Below, piece by piece: positions 42,727 through 51,739 of a stretch of 64,000 nt of DNA (position 1 is the first letter of the stretch; each line of letters begins with the position of its first letter). The stretch comes from Spirosoma panaciterrae DSM 21099 (GTDB lineage: Bacteria; Bacteroidota; Bacteroidia; Cytophagales; Spirosomataceae), in contig NZ_KB893173.1 in assembly GCF_000374025.1 (NCBI RefSeq), positions 124,001-188,000 of the forward strand. The letters are read 5' to 3'. The position numbers were made by a program, and so were the translations under genes. A model generated the notes under the pieces. The model had not been told where the DNA came from and made no database searches. It saw only the letters and a list, made by a program, of their open reading frames with translations.

Positions 42727-45681
42727 ATGAAACAAAAGAGACGTTTACTTCATGTAATTTCAGGCTTTGTTACTCTGATGGTGCTGGTCACCCTGTTGCC
42801 AATGACAGCAATGGCTCAGACGCGCAAAATTACCGGAAAAGTTACTTCCAGCGGCAATGCAGAAGTTCTGCAGGGCGTGAATGTACTGGTGAAAGGCAAT
42901 AGCCGAAAAGGGGCTATTACCGACGCGCAGGGGATGTTTTCGGTAGAAGCCTCTCCGACTGATGTGCTGGTTGTGAGCTTTATCGGCTTTAAGTCCAAAG
43001 AAATAAAAGTAGGCGATCAAACCACGATCACCGTATCGCTCGACGAGGATGCAACCCAACTTACCGAGTTAGTCGTCACGGGTACGCGCAATACGGGCCG
43101 GACCGTCCTGGAAACGCCTGTTCCGGTCGATGTCATTTCGATTAAAGATATTATGGGCGATCTGCCCCAAATCGATCTGGCCCAGATGCTTGCTTTTGTA
43201 GCCCCCAGCTTCAATGCGGTCCGAAACCAGGGAGGTGACCTCGATTCCCACGTCGACCCGGTGCAGTTACGAAATATGGCTCCCAATCAAATTCTGGTCC
43301 TTGTAAATGGCAAACGGCGGCACACCTCTTCGCTGCTGATCGGAACAACCGCCGTGGGTAGCCCCTCTACCTCGGTCGATATGATGACCATACCAGCCGC
43401 TTCGATTGATCGGGTCGAAATTCTGCGCGATGGAGCAGCCGCTCAATATGGTTCGGATGCCGTAGCCGGGGTCGTGAACATCATCCTCAAAAAAGGGACG
43501 AACAAACTGACAAGCAGCCTCACAGGGGGTGGGTATCTCAACTCGGGTGGTCAGGCTGGCGACCTTACCAAAGCCGGGAAGCCCGATGGCTTCAATTATC
43601 AGTTCGACGCCAACTACGGCTTCAAGATTGGCGACCGGGGTTACCTCAACCTGACAGGCCAGATCACCCAACGCCGGCCCACCATTCGTCAGTTCGTCAA
43701 TGACTGGCAAATCTACGACAACACCTATCTGAACAACCTGCGCACGGATAAATACGGCCGCCCCATTATCACCAACCCCGAACTGGTCAATGCTCTGGCG
43801 GCTGGCAACACAACCGCTGCTACCAGCCTGAAAACCGAAGCCGGCTTGCTAAGTGCCCGAGGGCTTACCCCCTCCGATTTTTCGGTGTATGCGGGTATGC
43901 CCGGTATTACAATGGGTTCGATGTTCTACAATGCCGGGTACGAGATCAACGCCAATACCACCCTCTACAGCTTTGGTGGCATGTCGTACAAGTATCTGAA
44001 AGGTTTCTCCTGCTATTACCGTCGCCCCGCCCAAACCGACCGATTCAACTATTTATTGTATCCCAATGGGTTCCGGCCTCAGCTAATCACCAACACAGCC
44101 GACATCTCCAACACGGTCGGTATCCGCAGTAAACTGGGTGAGTTCAGCGTAGATTTCAGCAATACATTCGGTCGCAATACGTCGCTGATCAGCATGACGA
44201 ATACCTTCAATGCATCCATTGGTGCCAATTCGCCAGTCGATATGAACATTGGCACCAACCAGTTCACCCAGAACTCTACGAATCTTGACTTCTCGCGGTA
44301 TTTTAAAGGAGTCATGAATGGGCTCAACGTCGCGTTTGGTGCTGAGATGCGGGTTGAAAACTATAAGATCATCAAGGGTCAGGAAGAGAGCTATACGTAT
44401 GGCGATGCCGGGATTCTGACTGCTTCACAGGCCGGATTGCTGGTTGGGCCCAACGGCTTACCCTTGCAGAATGAAGCGGCTCAACCCATCGTGGGAGCCG
44501 ATGGAAAACCTCTATCCGTTTTTGCCGGGCAACAGATTACCGTCAAAAACTTTGCGGCCAACTGCCAGTGTTTTTCGGGCTTCGGTCCTAAAGACGAACG
44601 AAACGCCTTTCGTACTACGATGGCGGCTTACCTGGACACAGAACTTGAGCTAACCCAGAAACTACTGCTTGCGGCTGCTGTGCGGGTCGAAAACTATTCT
44701 GATTTTGGTGGAGTAGCCATTGGCAAATTAGCCGCCCGGTACAACATCGCAAAGAATCTTACCATCCGGGGCTCCATTGCTTCGGGCTTCCGGGCCCCCT
44801 CATTGCAGGAACTGAACTTTACGCACACCACTACGGCATTTATACCCGATGCCAATGGCGTTCCTCAGCCTCTGGACGTTACTACCTATGCCACCAACAG
44901 TACAGCCGCCCGCGTACTGGGTATCAAGGGCCTTAGTCAGGAAAACTCGCGAACGTATGGTGTTGGATTGACCTATCAGCCTACCCGGGGGTTTGAGGTA
45001 ACCGTAGATGCCTATCAGATCGATGTCGATAACCGTATTTTCCAGACGAGTTTCTTTAGCGCCGAAGAAGTTGGCAATCACTACGATGAAGTCATCGGGG
45101 GTGGTCAGGCACAGTTCTTTGTCAATGGGGCCAATGTTCGTTCTAAAGGGCTTGAACTGGTTGGCAACTACACGCAGAATCTGTCGCGCAATAAAAGTCT
45201 CACGTACAATCTGGCCGCCATTTTCAGCAAGAACAGCATCCTGAGCCGGAATCCGCCCAGCCTGAAAGTAGAAAACCTTACCCCCGACCAGGTGGTTGAA
45301 AAATACCTGAGCCGGGATATTATCGGTCAGTTCGAAACAGGAACGCCCCGCACGAAGCTCATTGGCTCAGTCATGTATCGGCAGAACAAATGGGATGTGA
45401 TGCTGCGCGGCACCTACTACGGAAAAATAACGGCGCTGTCTGTATCGGCCGACGACAAGGGGAATTACTACGATCAAACCTTTAAGCCTCAGGCCATCTT
45501 CGACCTCAGCATAGGCTACGCTGTAAACAGCAACCTGAAATTCTCCATCGGAGGCAGCAACATCCTGGACAAGTACCCAGAGCTTCTTCGGCCCGAAAAC
45601 CGTGGCTTCTATCTGTATTCCAATTACCAGCAAGGCTCAAACGGTGCTTATTACTATGGCCGTGTCCTGTTCAACCTCTAA
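42727..45681 (+). CDS. TonB-dependent receptor
   Basis: A 984-residue outer membrane transporter. It has a signal peptide (about 1-30, cut after MAMA), a carboxypeptidase-regulatory-like domain (32-110, ITGKVTSSGNAEVLQGVNV), the TonB-box region ELVVTGTRNTGRT, the plug (about 125-240, with ILVLVNGKRRHTS and DRVEILRDGAAAQYGSDAVA) and a 22-strand barrel with a C-terminal FNL. It differs from SusC types and resembles receptors for small ligands such as siderophores, vitamins or oligopeptides. It is followed after 14 bp by a lipoprotein gene. The ligand cannot be named. Confidence 0.92.
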   Translation: MKQKRRLLHVISGFVTLMVLVTLLPMTAMAQTRKITGKVTSSGNAEVLQGVNVLVKGNSRKGAITDAQGMFSVEASPTDVLVVSFIGFKSKEIKVGDQTTITVSLDEDATQLTELVVTGTRNTGRTVLETPVPVDVISIKDIMGDLPQIDLAQMLAFVAPSFNAVRNQGGDLDSHVDPVQLRNMAPNQILVLVNGKRRHTSSLLIGTTAVGSPSTSVDMMTIPAASIDRVEILRDGAAAQYGSDAVAGVVNIILKKGTNKLTSSLTGGGYLNSGGQAGDLTKAGKPDGFNYQFDANYGFKIGDRGYLNLTGQITQRRPTIRQFVNDWQIYDNTYLNNLRTDKYGRPIITNPELVNALAAGNTTAATSLKTEAGLLSARGLTPSDFSVYAGMPGITMGSMFYNAGYEINANTTLYSFGGMSYKYLKGFSCYYRRPAQTDRFNYLLYPNGFRPQLITNTADISNTVGIRSKLGEFSVDFSNTFGRNTSLISMTNTFNASIGANSPVDMNIGTNQFTQNSTNLDFSRYFKGVMNGLNVAFGAEMRVENYKIIKGQEESYTYGDAGILTASQAGLLVGPNGLPLQNEAAQPIVGADGKPLSVFAGQQITVKNFAANCQCFSGFGPKDERNAFRTTMAAYLDTELELTQKLLLAAAVRVENYSDFGGVAIGKLAARYNIAKNLTIRGSIASGFRAPSLQELNFTHTTTAFIPDANGVPQPLDVTTYATNSTAARVLGIKGLSQENSRTYGVGLTYQPTRGFEVTVDAYQIDVDNRIFQTSFFSAEEVGNHYDEVIGGGQAQFFVNGANVRSKGLELVGNYTQNLSRNKSLTYNLAAIFSKNSILSRNPPSLKVENLTPDQVVEKYLSRDIIGQFETGTPRTKLIGSVMYRQNKWDVMLRGTYYGKITALSVSADDKGNYYDQTFKPQAIFDLSIGYAVNSNLKFSIGGSNILDKYPELLRPENRGFYLYSNYQQGSNGAYYYGRVLFNL

Positions 45682-45695
45682 AATTGATCCAGACA

Positions 45696-46202
45696 ATGAA
45701 ACATCTAGTTTATTTATTCCGCTCAATGCCTGTTTTTGGTCTTTTGTGTGCACTGCTTGTTTTCTCGTCTTCCTGCGAACAGCAAAACTATGAGCCAATC
45801 TATACTGCGGCTGCGGGGGGGGGTACACTATCGACCTACAAAGCCTATACCCTGGCCTCGACAGACGGGAAAAATATCTATGGACGGGTGGTCTTTTACA
45901 AATACAGCTCATCGGTTACGCTGGTGGAAATCGGCTTGTACAACACGGCAACCGGCGCGTCCTATTCGTCTTCGATTTTTCAGGGTAAGCTATCGGCCAC
46001 GTCGACCACGTCGCTCAAAACGCTGGATACGGTCAGTGGGGCTACAGGCGCATTTTCCAGCAACAAATACTTCACAATTAATGAAGCTGGTTTCTATGAT
46101 AAGTTAAGTACCTACGATGCCAATGTGAAAGTAATGCAGGGAACAACGCTGGTGGCCAGTGGTAATATTGGGGTGAATGCAACGCCGATTGCCCAATCGT
46201 AA
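45696..46202 (+). CDS. Small lipoprotein linked to the TonB-dependent receptor
   Basis: A 168-residue lipoprotein. MKHLVYLFRSMPVFGLLCALLVFSSSC-type signal (lipobox FSSSC) leads to a Gly/Ala/Ser/Thr-rich beta protein with repeated strands (IYGRVVFYKYSSSVTLVEIG, then YDANVKVMQGTTLVASGNIG), weakly like CHRD-type beta domains. The ATG at 45696 is chosen over an in-frame TTG at 45684. A run of nine G (45815-45823) lies in the coding part. Its place 14 bp after the receptor gene suggests that it is the surface partner of the receptor. Confidence 0.7.
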   Translation: MKHLVYLFRSMPVFGLLCALLVFSSSCEQQNYEPIYTAAAGGGTLSTYKAYTLASTDGKNIYGRVVFYKYSSSVTLVEIGLYNTATGASYSSSIFQGKLSATSTTSLKTLDTVSGATGAFSSNKYFTINEAGFYDKLSTYDANVKVMQGTTLVASGNIGVNATPIAQS

Positions 46203-46277
46203 CGGTCGTTTACGAATCGACTAAAGAGCTACATCGCTAACGTGTAGGTTAAGATTTTTCCGCAAAATGTGTTTTTT

Positions 46278-46309
46278 AATAGCCCTGGATTCTTTTCTGG
46301 GGCTATTTT
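46278..46309 (+). terminator. Terminator of the receptor-lipoprotein operon
   Basis: 8-bp stem aatagccc (46278-46285) / gggctatt (46300-46307) followed by TT, 76 bp after the lipoprotein stop codon and before the convergent ribD. Confidence 0.6.
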
Positions 46310-46349
46310 CGTCTGTGTATCCAGATATACTTTTCCTTCCGTTGATCGC

Positions 46350-47450
46350 TTAAGGCCCTGGTTCAGTAGTCGGTTGATACATACTCAACTCATCCTCGCC
46401 AATTTGTTCGCGGCTTACCAATGCCCCTTGTACTACGGGCGCTTTAACACCTTTTCCCAATAGGCTTGGGCTGCGAAACACCCGCATTTCATCCCAAAGC
46501 CTCTCATCAATAAACGATTGTAATAATGTTGCGCCCCCTTCAACAAGTACCGACTGGATATTCCGCTGATAAAGGTCTTGTACGGTATAATGGAGTGATG
46601 ACGTGATGGCGTAAATGGGTTGAATTTGCCTTATTTCACTCCGATCTGGCACACCCGTTTGCTCTTTCATCCGTTCAACTTCATGATACACAATCGTTGG
46701 CTGAGAGCCATCGAACAAGTGAAGGTCAAGCGGTAGGGTCAGGTTGCGGTCGAATACAATACGAACCGGATTTTTACCGGGCCAAAGGCGGGTATTGAGC
46801 CGAGGGTTATCGTTACGGGCGGTTTGGGTTCCCACCATAATAGCGTCTTCTTCGCTCCGCCAGCGATGCACCAGCCGATGCGACAAATCGCCACTGATTT
46901 TGACAGGCTTACCCCCTTCGCCCCCCATAAACCCATCGGTTGTCTCTGCCCATTTCAGGATGATATAGGGCCGTTTTTTTTCAAAAAAAGTAAAAAAACG
47001 AGCGTTTACCTGACGGCCATAGGCATTCAAAATCCCTGTTTCGACCTGTATACCGGCAGCGCGAAGTCGGGCAAAACCCTGCCCTGCCACGAGCGGATTG
47101 GGATCATCGTTGCAGCAAACGACCCGACCGATGGTTCGCTCGATCAATAAATCAGCACAGGGCGGTTGTTTGCCATAGTGTGAGCAGGGTTCCAGCGTTA
47201 CATAGGCTGTGCTTTCAGCCAGCAGATGGGCATCCTCTGGCCGAACCGACCGGATGGCATTGCGTTCAGCATGGGCTTCCCCATATCGTTCGTGCCACCC
47301 TTCTCCAATAATTCGCCCAAACGGTGGGCTAACCTGCCCCTTACGATCATGCACAATTACGCAGCCAACCATCGGGTTCGGACTCACATGACCCCGGCCC
47401 AGGGTGGCTAGTTCAAGCGCACGTAGCATATACGGGTTTTCCATTCGCAT
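46350..47450 (-). CDS. ribD: Bifunctional riboflavin deaminase/reductase
   Basis: A 366-residue two-domain enzyme for two riboflavin steps. The N-terminal deaminase domain (about 5-150) has the zinc site His60-Ala-Glu62 (HAERNAI), Cys89 and Cys98 (PCSHYGKQPPC). The C-terminal reductase domain (about 160-360) starts RPYIILKWAETTDGFMGG and contains AIMVGTQTARNDNPRLNTR and VLVEGGATLLQSFID. A start at Met3 (47444) is possible. It is divergent from prmC by 116 bp. Confidence 0.93.
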   Translation of the reverse strand: MRMENPYMLRALELATLGRGHVSPNPMVGCVIVHDRKGQVSPPFGRIIGEGWHERYGEAHAERNAIRSVRPEDAHLLAESTAYVTLEPCSHYGKQPPCADLLIERTIGRVVCCNDDPNPLVAGQGFARLRAAGIQVETGILNAYGRQVNARFFTFFEKKRPYIILKWAETTDGFMGGEGGKPVKISGDLSHRLVHRWRSEEDAIMVGTQTARNDNPRLNTRLWPGKNPVRIVFDRNLTLPLDLHLFDGSQPTIVYHEVERMKEQTGVPDRSEIRQIQPIYAITSSLHYTVQDLYQRNIQSVLVEGGATLLQSFIDERLWDEMRVFRSPSLLGKGVKAPVVQGALVSREQIGEDELSMYQPTTEPGP

Positions 47451-47535
47451 TATGGTTTCTGGTAAGGATATGCAAATTTCTGCCCCATTGCTGTAAACTG
47501 AAAACCTAAAACAAACCCTTAACCGAAAACTTCCC

Positions 47536-47543
47536 TATTTTTG
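47536..47543 (+). promoter_or_regulatory. Bacteroidota -7 element for prmC
   Basis: TATTTTTG fits TAnnTTTG, 23 nt before the prmC start codon. Confidence 0.5.
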
Positions 47544-47566
47544 GCAAAATTACCCGAAAGAATCCA

Positions 47567-48415
47567 ATGGCTACCGCCAAACCTCTATACGACCGACTGA
47601 GCAAAAACATTACCGCCTACCCGCCCGAAGAAGCGCGGGAAATGGCATTTATGCTACTCGACCATTACTTCGGCCTGCGTAAAACGGATGTTTTGACCGA
47701 CAAGCCACTTCCTCCCAATCGCACGGAACCCGACTGGTTCAAAATACTGGAACGACTGAATCGCCAGGAGCCTATTCAGCATGTTATTGGTACGACGATC
47801 TTTTGCGGATTAGAGTTCGAAGTATCGCCCGATGTGCTGATTCCAAGACCGGAAACTGAAGACCTGGTTCGGCTCATCATGCACGATTTTGCCGACCGGA
47901 CCGACGATGTGCCCATCGTCGACATTGGTACAGGGAGTGGGTGTATCGCCATCACACTGGCCCGCTTTCTTCCCCAATCCGTTGTAACGGGATGGGATGT
48001 TTCGACCGAAGCGTTAGCGCTTGCCCAGCGTAATGCCCAGAATTTAAAAGCGGATGTGCAGTTTGCGATTCAGGACATTCTGGCCGTACCACCCGATTTC
48101 GGCCAGCGGTTCGATTGTGTGGTCAGTAATCCACCGTATGTAACCCGCTCCGAAGCAGCCGTCATGGATCGAAACGTTCTCGACTATGAACCCGACCTGG
48201 CCCTGTTTGTGGATGATAGTGATCCGCTGGTTTTCTACAAAGCCGTAGCAGATTTCTGCACACGCCACCTCACTAAAGACGGAGCCTGTTACGTTGAAAT
48301 TAATGAACGTTTCGGAGAAGCCACCCGGCAGGTATTTGCCGATCGGGGATTTTCCAAAATACAGGTATACAAAGATATTCACGGCAAGGATCGCAGTATT
48401 CGGGCCACGTTTTAG
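47567..48415 (+). CDS. prmC: Peptide chain release factor N5-glutamine methyltransferase
   Basis: A 282-residue SAM-dependent methyltransferase that modifies the GGQ motif of release factors. Marks are DVLIPRPETEDLVRLI, the SAM-binding VDIGTGSGCIAITLAR and the catalytic NPPY in DCVVSNPPYVTRSE. The helical N-terminal substrate domain (about 1-90) is present. Length is normal. A TATTTTTG promoter element lies 23 nt before the ATG. Confidence 0.94.
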   Translation: MATAKPLYDRLSKNITAYPPEEAREMAFMLLDHYFGLRKTDVLTDKPLPPNRTEPDWFKILERLNRQEPIQHVIGTTIFCGLEFEVSPDVLIPRPETEDLVRLIMHDFADRTDDVPIVDIGTGSGCIAITLARFLPQSVVTGWDVSTEALALAQRNAQNLKADVQFAIQDILAVPPDFGQRFDCVVSNPPYVTRSEAAVMDRNVLDYEPDLALFVDDSDPLVFYKAVADFCTRHLTKDGACYVEINERFGEATRQVFADRGFSKIQVYKDIHGKDRSIRATF

Positions 48416-48520
48416 TTTATACGTTCACAGCGTACTCTTTACGGTCAGAGTCGACTCAACTGATACAATTTGTGTCTAATCGACTGTAAACGGTAAGCCG
48501 TAAACTGAAAACGGTAAAAG

Positions 48521-49498
48521 ATGCAATCGACCACTTCATTCAATTACCATACAAAAATTCGCGAAGTATTCGGAGAGATGAGCAAGGTTGTCGTTGGACA
48601 GGAACGCCTGCTCAATCGCCTGCTCATTGGCCTGTTTACGGGTGGACATATCTTGCTGGAAGGCGTACCAGGACTGGCTAAAACCCTCACGATCAACACG
48701 CTCGCCAAAGTTCTTGAACTCGACTTCCAGCGCATCCAGTTTACACCCGATCTGCTCCCTGCCGATTTGATCGGTACGATGATTTTCAACCAGAAAACGG
48801 CTGAATTTGAGGTTAAACAAGGCCCTATTTTTGCCAATCTGATTCTGGCCGACGAGGTCAACCGATCACCCGCCAAGGTACAGTCGGCTCTACTCGAAGC
48901 CATGCAGGAGAAGCAGGTTACGATCGGCGAAGAAACGTTCGTTCTCGATCGGCCTTTTCTGGTACTGGCGACTCAAAATCCGGTCGAACAGGAAGGAACG
49001 TACCCGCTGCCTGAAGCGCAGGTCGACCGTTTCATGATGAAAGTCTTTGTCGATTACCTTAACAAAGATGATGAACTGGAAGTGATGCGCCGAATGTCGA
49101 ACCTCAACTTCGACTACGAAGTACAACCTGTATTGGGCAAAGAAGAGTTGAGTGCCATTCGCAATGAAATCAATGGCATCACGATTTCGGAAACCCTTGA
49201 GCGATACATTATTGAATTGGTTTTTGCGACACGACGCCCCCTGGAGTATAACCTACGTGACGAAGCCCGGTATATTCAGTTTGGTGTGTCGCCACGGGCT
49301 ACGATCTACCTGAATCTGGCGGCCAAAGCCCTCGCCTATTTTGACCGACGCGACTACGTATTGCCCGAAGATATTAAAGAAGTAGCCCCCGACGTGTTCA
49401 ATCACCGCATCATGCTCAACTACGAAGCCGAAGCCGATGGGGTTACAACCTTGCAGGTCATTGATTCCATATTGCGAAAAGTAGCCATCGGTCGGTAG
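48521..49498 (+). CDS. MoxR-family AAA+ ATPase
   Basis: A 325-residue AAA+ ATPase of the MoxR chaperone type, which in other systems helps mature enzyme complexes together with VWA-domain proteins. Visible are Walker A in LEGVPGLAKTLTINTLAK, Walker B in LILADEVNRSPAKVQ, sensor-like LATQNPVEQEGTYPLPEAQ with the following DRFMMKV, and the C-terminal lid. Length is normal. The usual partner genes (DUF58, VWA) are not in the adjacent sequence on this strand, which is unusual for MoxR. Confidence 0.92.
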   Translation: MQSTTSFNYHTKIREVFGEMSKVVVGQERLLNRLLIGLFTGGHILLEGVPGLAKTLTINTLAKVLELDFQRIQFTPDLLPADLIGTMIFNQKTAEFEVKQGPIFANLILADEVNRSPAKVQSALLEAMQEKQVTIGEETFVLDRPFLVLATQNPVEQEGTYPLPEAQVDRFMMKVFVDYLNKDDELEVMRRMSNLNFDYEVQPVLGKEELSAIRNEINGITISETLERYIIELVFATRRPLEYNLRDEARYIQFGVSPRATIYLNLAAKALAYFDRRDYVLPEDIKEVAPDVFNHRIMLNYEAEADGVTTLQVIDSILRKVAIGR

Positions 49499-49570
49499 CT
49501 AACGAGTGAATGAGCGAATCGACTGACGCGAGCTTTTACACCTACGTATTCATTCATTTGCGCTTTACCT

Positions 49571-50080
49571 ATGAAACCAACGTACCTTTTTTTATCGATC
49601 ACCCTTCTTTTGATAGGAGGGTTATGGGTCTATGGTACGTTTGTAGCTAAACCCCGCCCGTTGCACCATCCTCCGGCGGGCACTACCTCACCGGGTAATC
49701 GTCGGGTAGAGAAATCGGATGCCGCGTGGAGGTCGCAGTTGACCCGCTCCCAATACCATATAACCCGGGAACGTGGCACCGAATGGCCTAATAGTAGCGA
49801 ACTGACCCACGAACACCGAGTCGGGATGTATGCCTGTGTGTGTTGTCAGAATCCACTTTTTTCGTCGGCCACCAAGTTCGATTCGCATACGGGCTGGCCA
49901 AGTTTTTACGAGCCCATCGTCCCCAACGCCATCTACACCGAACCGGATGGCAACCGGACCGAAGTGCGCTGTTCAGTATGTGATGCCCATCTGGGCCACG
50001 TCTTTACCGACGGCCCCGACCCAACCGGGCTTCGGTACTGCATGAATGGCATAGCGTTGATATTTACTCCCAAACGGTAG
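49571..50080 (+). CDS. msrB: Membrane-anchored peptide-methionine (R)-S-oxide reductase
   Basis: A 169-residue MsrB that repairs methionine-R-sulfoxide. Residues 4-22 form an N-terminal hydrophobic anchor or uncleaved signal (FLSITLLLIGGLWVYGTF), so the enzyme probably faces the periplasm. Zinc cysteines are Cys89/Cys92 and Cys134/Cys137. The catalytic Cys157 lies in GLRYCMNGIAL. Most MsrB proteins have RYCxNSxSL, so Asn-Gly here replaces the usual Asn-Ser. KFDSHTGWPSFYEP is present. It is convergent with the MBOAT gene. Confidence 0.88.
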   Translation: MKPTYLFLSITLLLIGGLWVYGTFVAKPRPLHHPPAGTTSPGNRRVEKSDAAWRSQLTRSQYHITRERGTEWPNSSELTHEHRVGMYACVCCQNPLFSSATKFDSHTGWPSFYEPIVPNAIYTEPDGNRTEVRCSVCDAHLGHVFTDGPDPTGLRYCMNGIALIFTPKR

Positions 50081-50094
50081 TTCGCATAACAATC

Positions 50095-50118
50095 ATTAGC
50101 AATTCTCGAATTGCTAAT
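50095..50118. terminator. Short hairpin between msrB and the MBOAT gene
   Basis: 10-bp stem attagcaatt (50095-50104) / aattgctaat (50109-50118) with a CTCG loop between convergent genes. Confidence 0.5.
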
Positions 50119-50128
50119 TAGCATCTTA

Positions 50129-51661
50129 TCAGAATTGGAAATAGATGAATTGGTTGGAGGAGAAGACCCCAAACAGATAGGTAACGAAGGTGATGAACGT
50201 AAAAAGCAGGATGAACTGCACCGTACTCCGCGTTGGGATGGTGAGAACAAAGGCTTCTTTAATCAGTAAAAACACGATCAAAAAGAGACTGAACCACATT
50301 TCGACAGTATTCATAGGGCTATGAATAGTATCGCCCAACGACAGCGTGCCAATCCGTTTCAGAATCACTAGGGCATCACTGACACTACGCGCCCGGAAAA
50401 ACACCCACGTCAACATAATGAGCCCGAATGTGATGAATGTATTGATCACCACCCGAACGGGCGATTGCTGACTTTCCCGATCATGAACCGGAGACGTGAT
50501 TAAACTGGGTTGTGTACGCGAAAAACCCAGCTTCGACAGAAGTTTATCCCGCAGAACAGCCAGTATCTGATACACGCCATTCAGGCCACCCCAAATAACA
50601 TATGTCCAGTTGGGACCATGCCAGAGCCCGCTGGCCAGAAATACGATCAGCATGTTCAGGTATTGACGAAACTCACCTTTCCGGTTGCCACCCAATGGAA
50701 TATACAGATAATCCCGAAACCAGGTCGACAGCGAAATATGCCAGCGTCGCCAGAACTCCGAAATCGACTGTGCAATGTAAGGGGTTCGGAAGTTTTCCAT
50801 AAGGGTAAAACCCATTACCCGGGCTGCCCCAATCGCCACATCAGAATAACCCGAAAAGTCACAGTAGATCTGGAAGGTATAAAAGAACGTGGCGGCCAGC
50901 AGTGTGAGCCCATTTTGCTCCGCTGGGTTACCGTACGCATAATCGACCAGCATGGCAAGGCGGTCGGCAATAACCAGCTTTTTAAATAGCCCAAAGGCCA
51001 TTTGCATAAGCCCCGCTTTCACATTTTCAGCATCGTAGGCAAAGGTTTTGTGGAATTGCCACAGCACATTCTGCGGCCGCTCGATAGGCCCGGCCACCAA
51101 CTGGGGGTAGAACATAACGTAGAGCGCATAAATACCAAAGTGGCGCTCGGCTTTCTGATTGCCCCTGTATACTTCAATGGTATAGCTCATGGCCTGAAAC
51201 GTATGAAACGACAAACCAATGGGCAAAATGCTCATATTATCTTTATACGACGAAATACCACTTTTACCGAAGATATGCAGCACTTTCACAAAGACGCGGT
51301 TGGCGCCAGCCGTTACAGAGTCGGCAATATGTGGCATGTCCAGAAAGTCGAACAGCCCGGCAATATTTTCCGAAAAAAAACCGAGGTATTTAAAAAATGC
51401 CAGAATCCCCAGATTTGAAATCAACGACAGTACCAATAACCAGCGACGAGAGCGCCCACTCGACCGTTCGATCCAGATACCCGCGATATAATCAATGACA
51501 ATGGTCAGAAACAGTATCAGGATATACGACGGCTGGAAAACCATGTAGAAGTAACAACTGGCTACCAGCAGCAATATCCATCGCCCCTGCCATTTCAGAC
51601 TGAAATAGCTCAGGGTAACGACTATAAAAAACAGTAAAAACTGTAGTGAATTAAAAAGCAT
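50129..51661 (-). CDS. MBOAT-family O-acyltransferase (AlgI-like)
   Basis: A 510-residue multi-spanning inner membrane protein of the MBOAT family that moves acyl, usually acetyl, groups onto cell-surface polymers. Family marks are LPIGLSFHTFQAMSYTIEVYRG, YPQLVAGPIERPQNVLWQF, the SISEFWRRWHISLSTWFRDY motif and the catalytic His in SGLWHGPNWTYVIWGGLNG. About 11-12 membrane helices are seen. AlgI-type genes usually have an AlgJ/SGNH partner, which is not adjacent here. It follows a GT2 gene and should belong to the same surface-glycan set. Confidence 0.9.
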   Translation of the reverse strand: MLFNSLQFLLFFIVVTLSYFSLKWQGRWILLLVASCYFYMVFQPSYILILFLTIVIDYIAGIWIERSSGRSRRWLLVLSLISNLGILAFFKYLGFFSENIAGLFDFLDMPHIADSVTAGANRVFVKVLHIFGKSGISSYKDNMSILPIGLSFHTFQAMSYTIEVYRGNQKAERHFGIYALYVMFYPQLVAGPIERPQNVLWQFHKTFAYDAENVKAGLMQMAFGLFKKLVIADRLAMLVDYAYGNPAEQNGLTLLAATFFYTFQIYCDFSGYSDVAIGAARVMGFTLMENFRTPYIAQSISEFWRRWHISLSTWFRDYLYIPLGGNRKGEFRQYLNMLIVFLASGLWHGPNWTYVIWGGLNGVYQILAVLRDKLLSKLGFSRTQPSLITSPVHDRESQQSPVRVVINTFITFGLIMLTWVFFRARSVSDALVILKRIGTLSLGDTIHSPMNTVEMWFSLFLIVFLLIKEAFVLTIPTRSTVQFILLFTFITFVTYLFGVFSSNQFIYFQF

Positions 51662-51739
51662 CCGTTCTACCGTTACGGTTTAAGGCATTCGGCATCGTCA
51701 GTGCCTGATATCAGTACTCGTAAACCTGTGAAAAAGTGA

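Noticed and set aside
43267..43710. 147-codon minus-strand frame inside the TonB-dependent receptor gene
   Set aside because: It is antisense to a conserved plug and barrel region and is a by-product of codon bias; several similar antisense frames exist in aroA, clpX and the GH130 gene.
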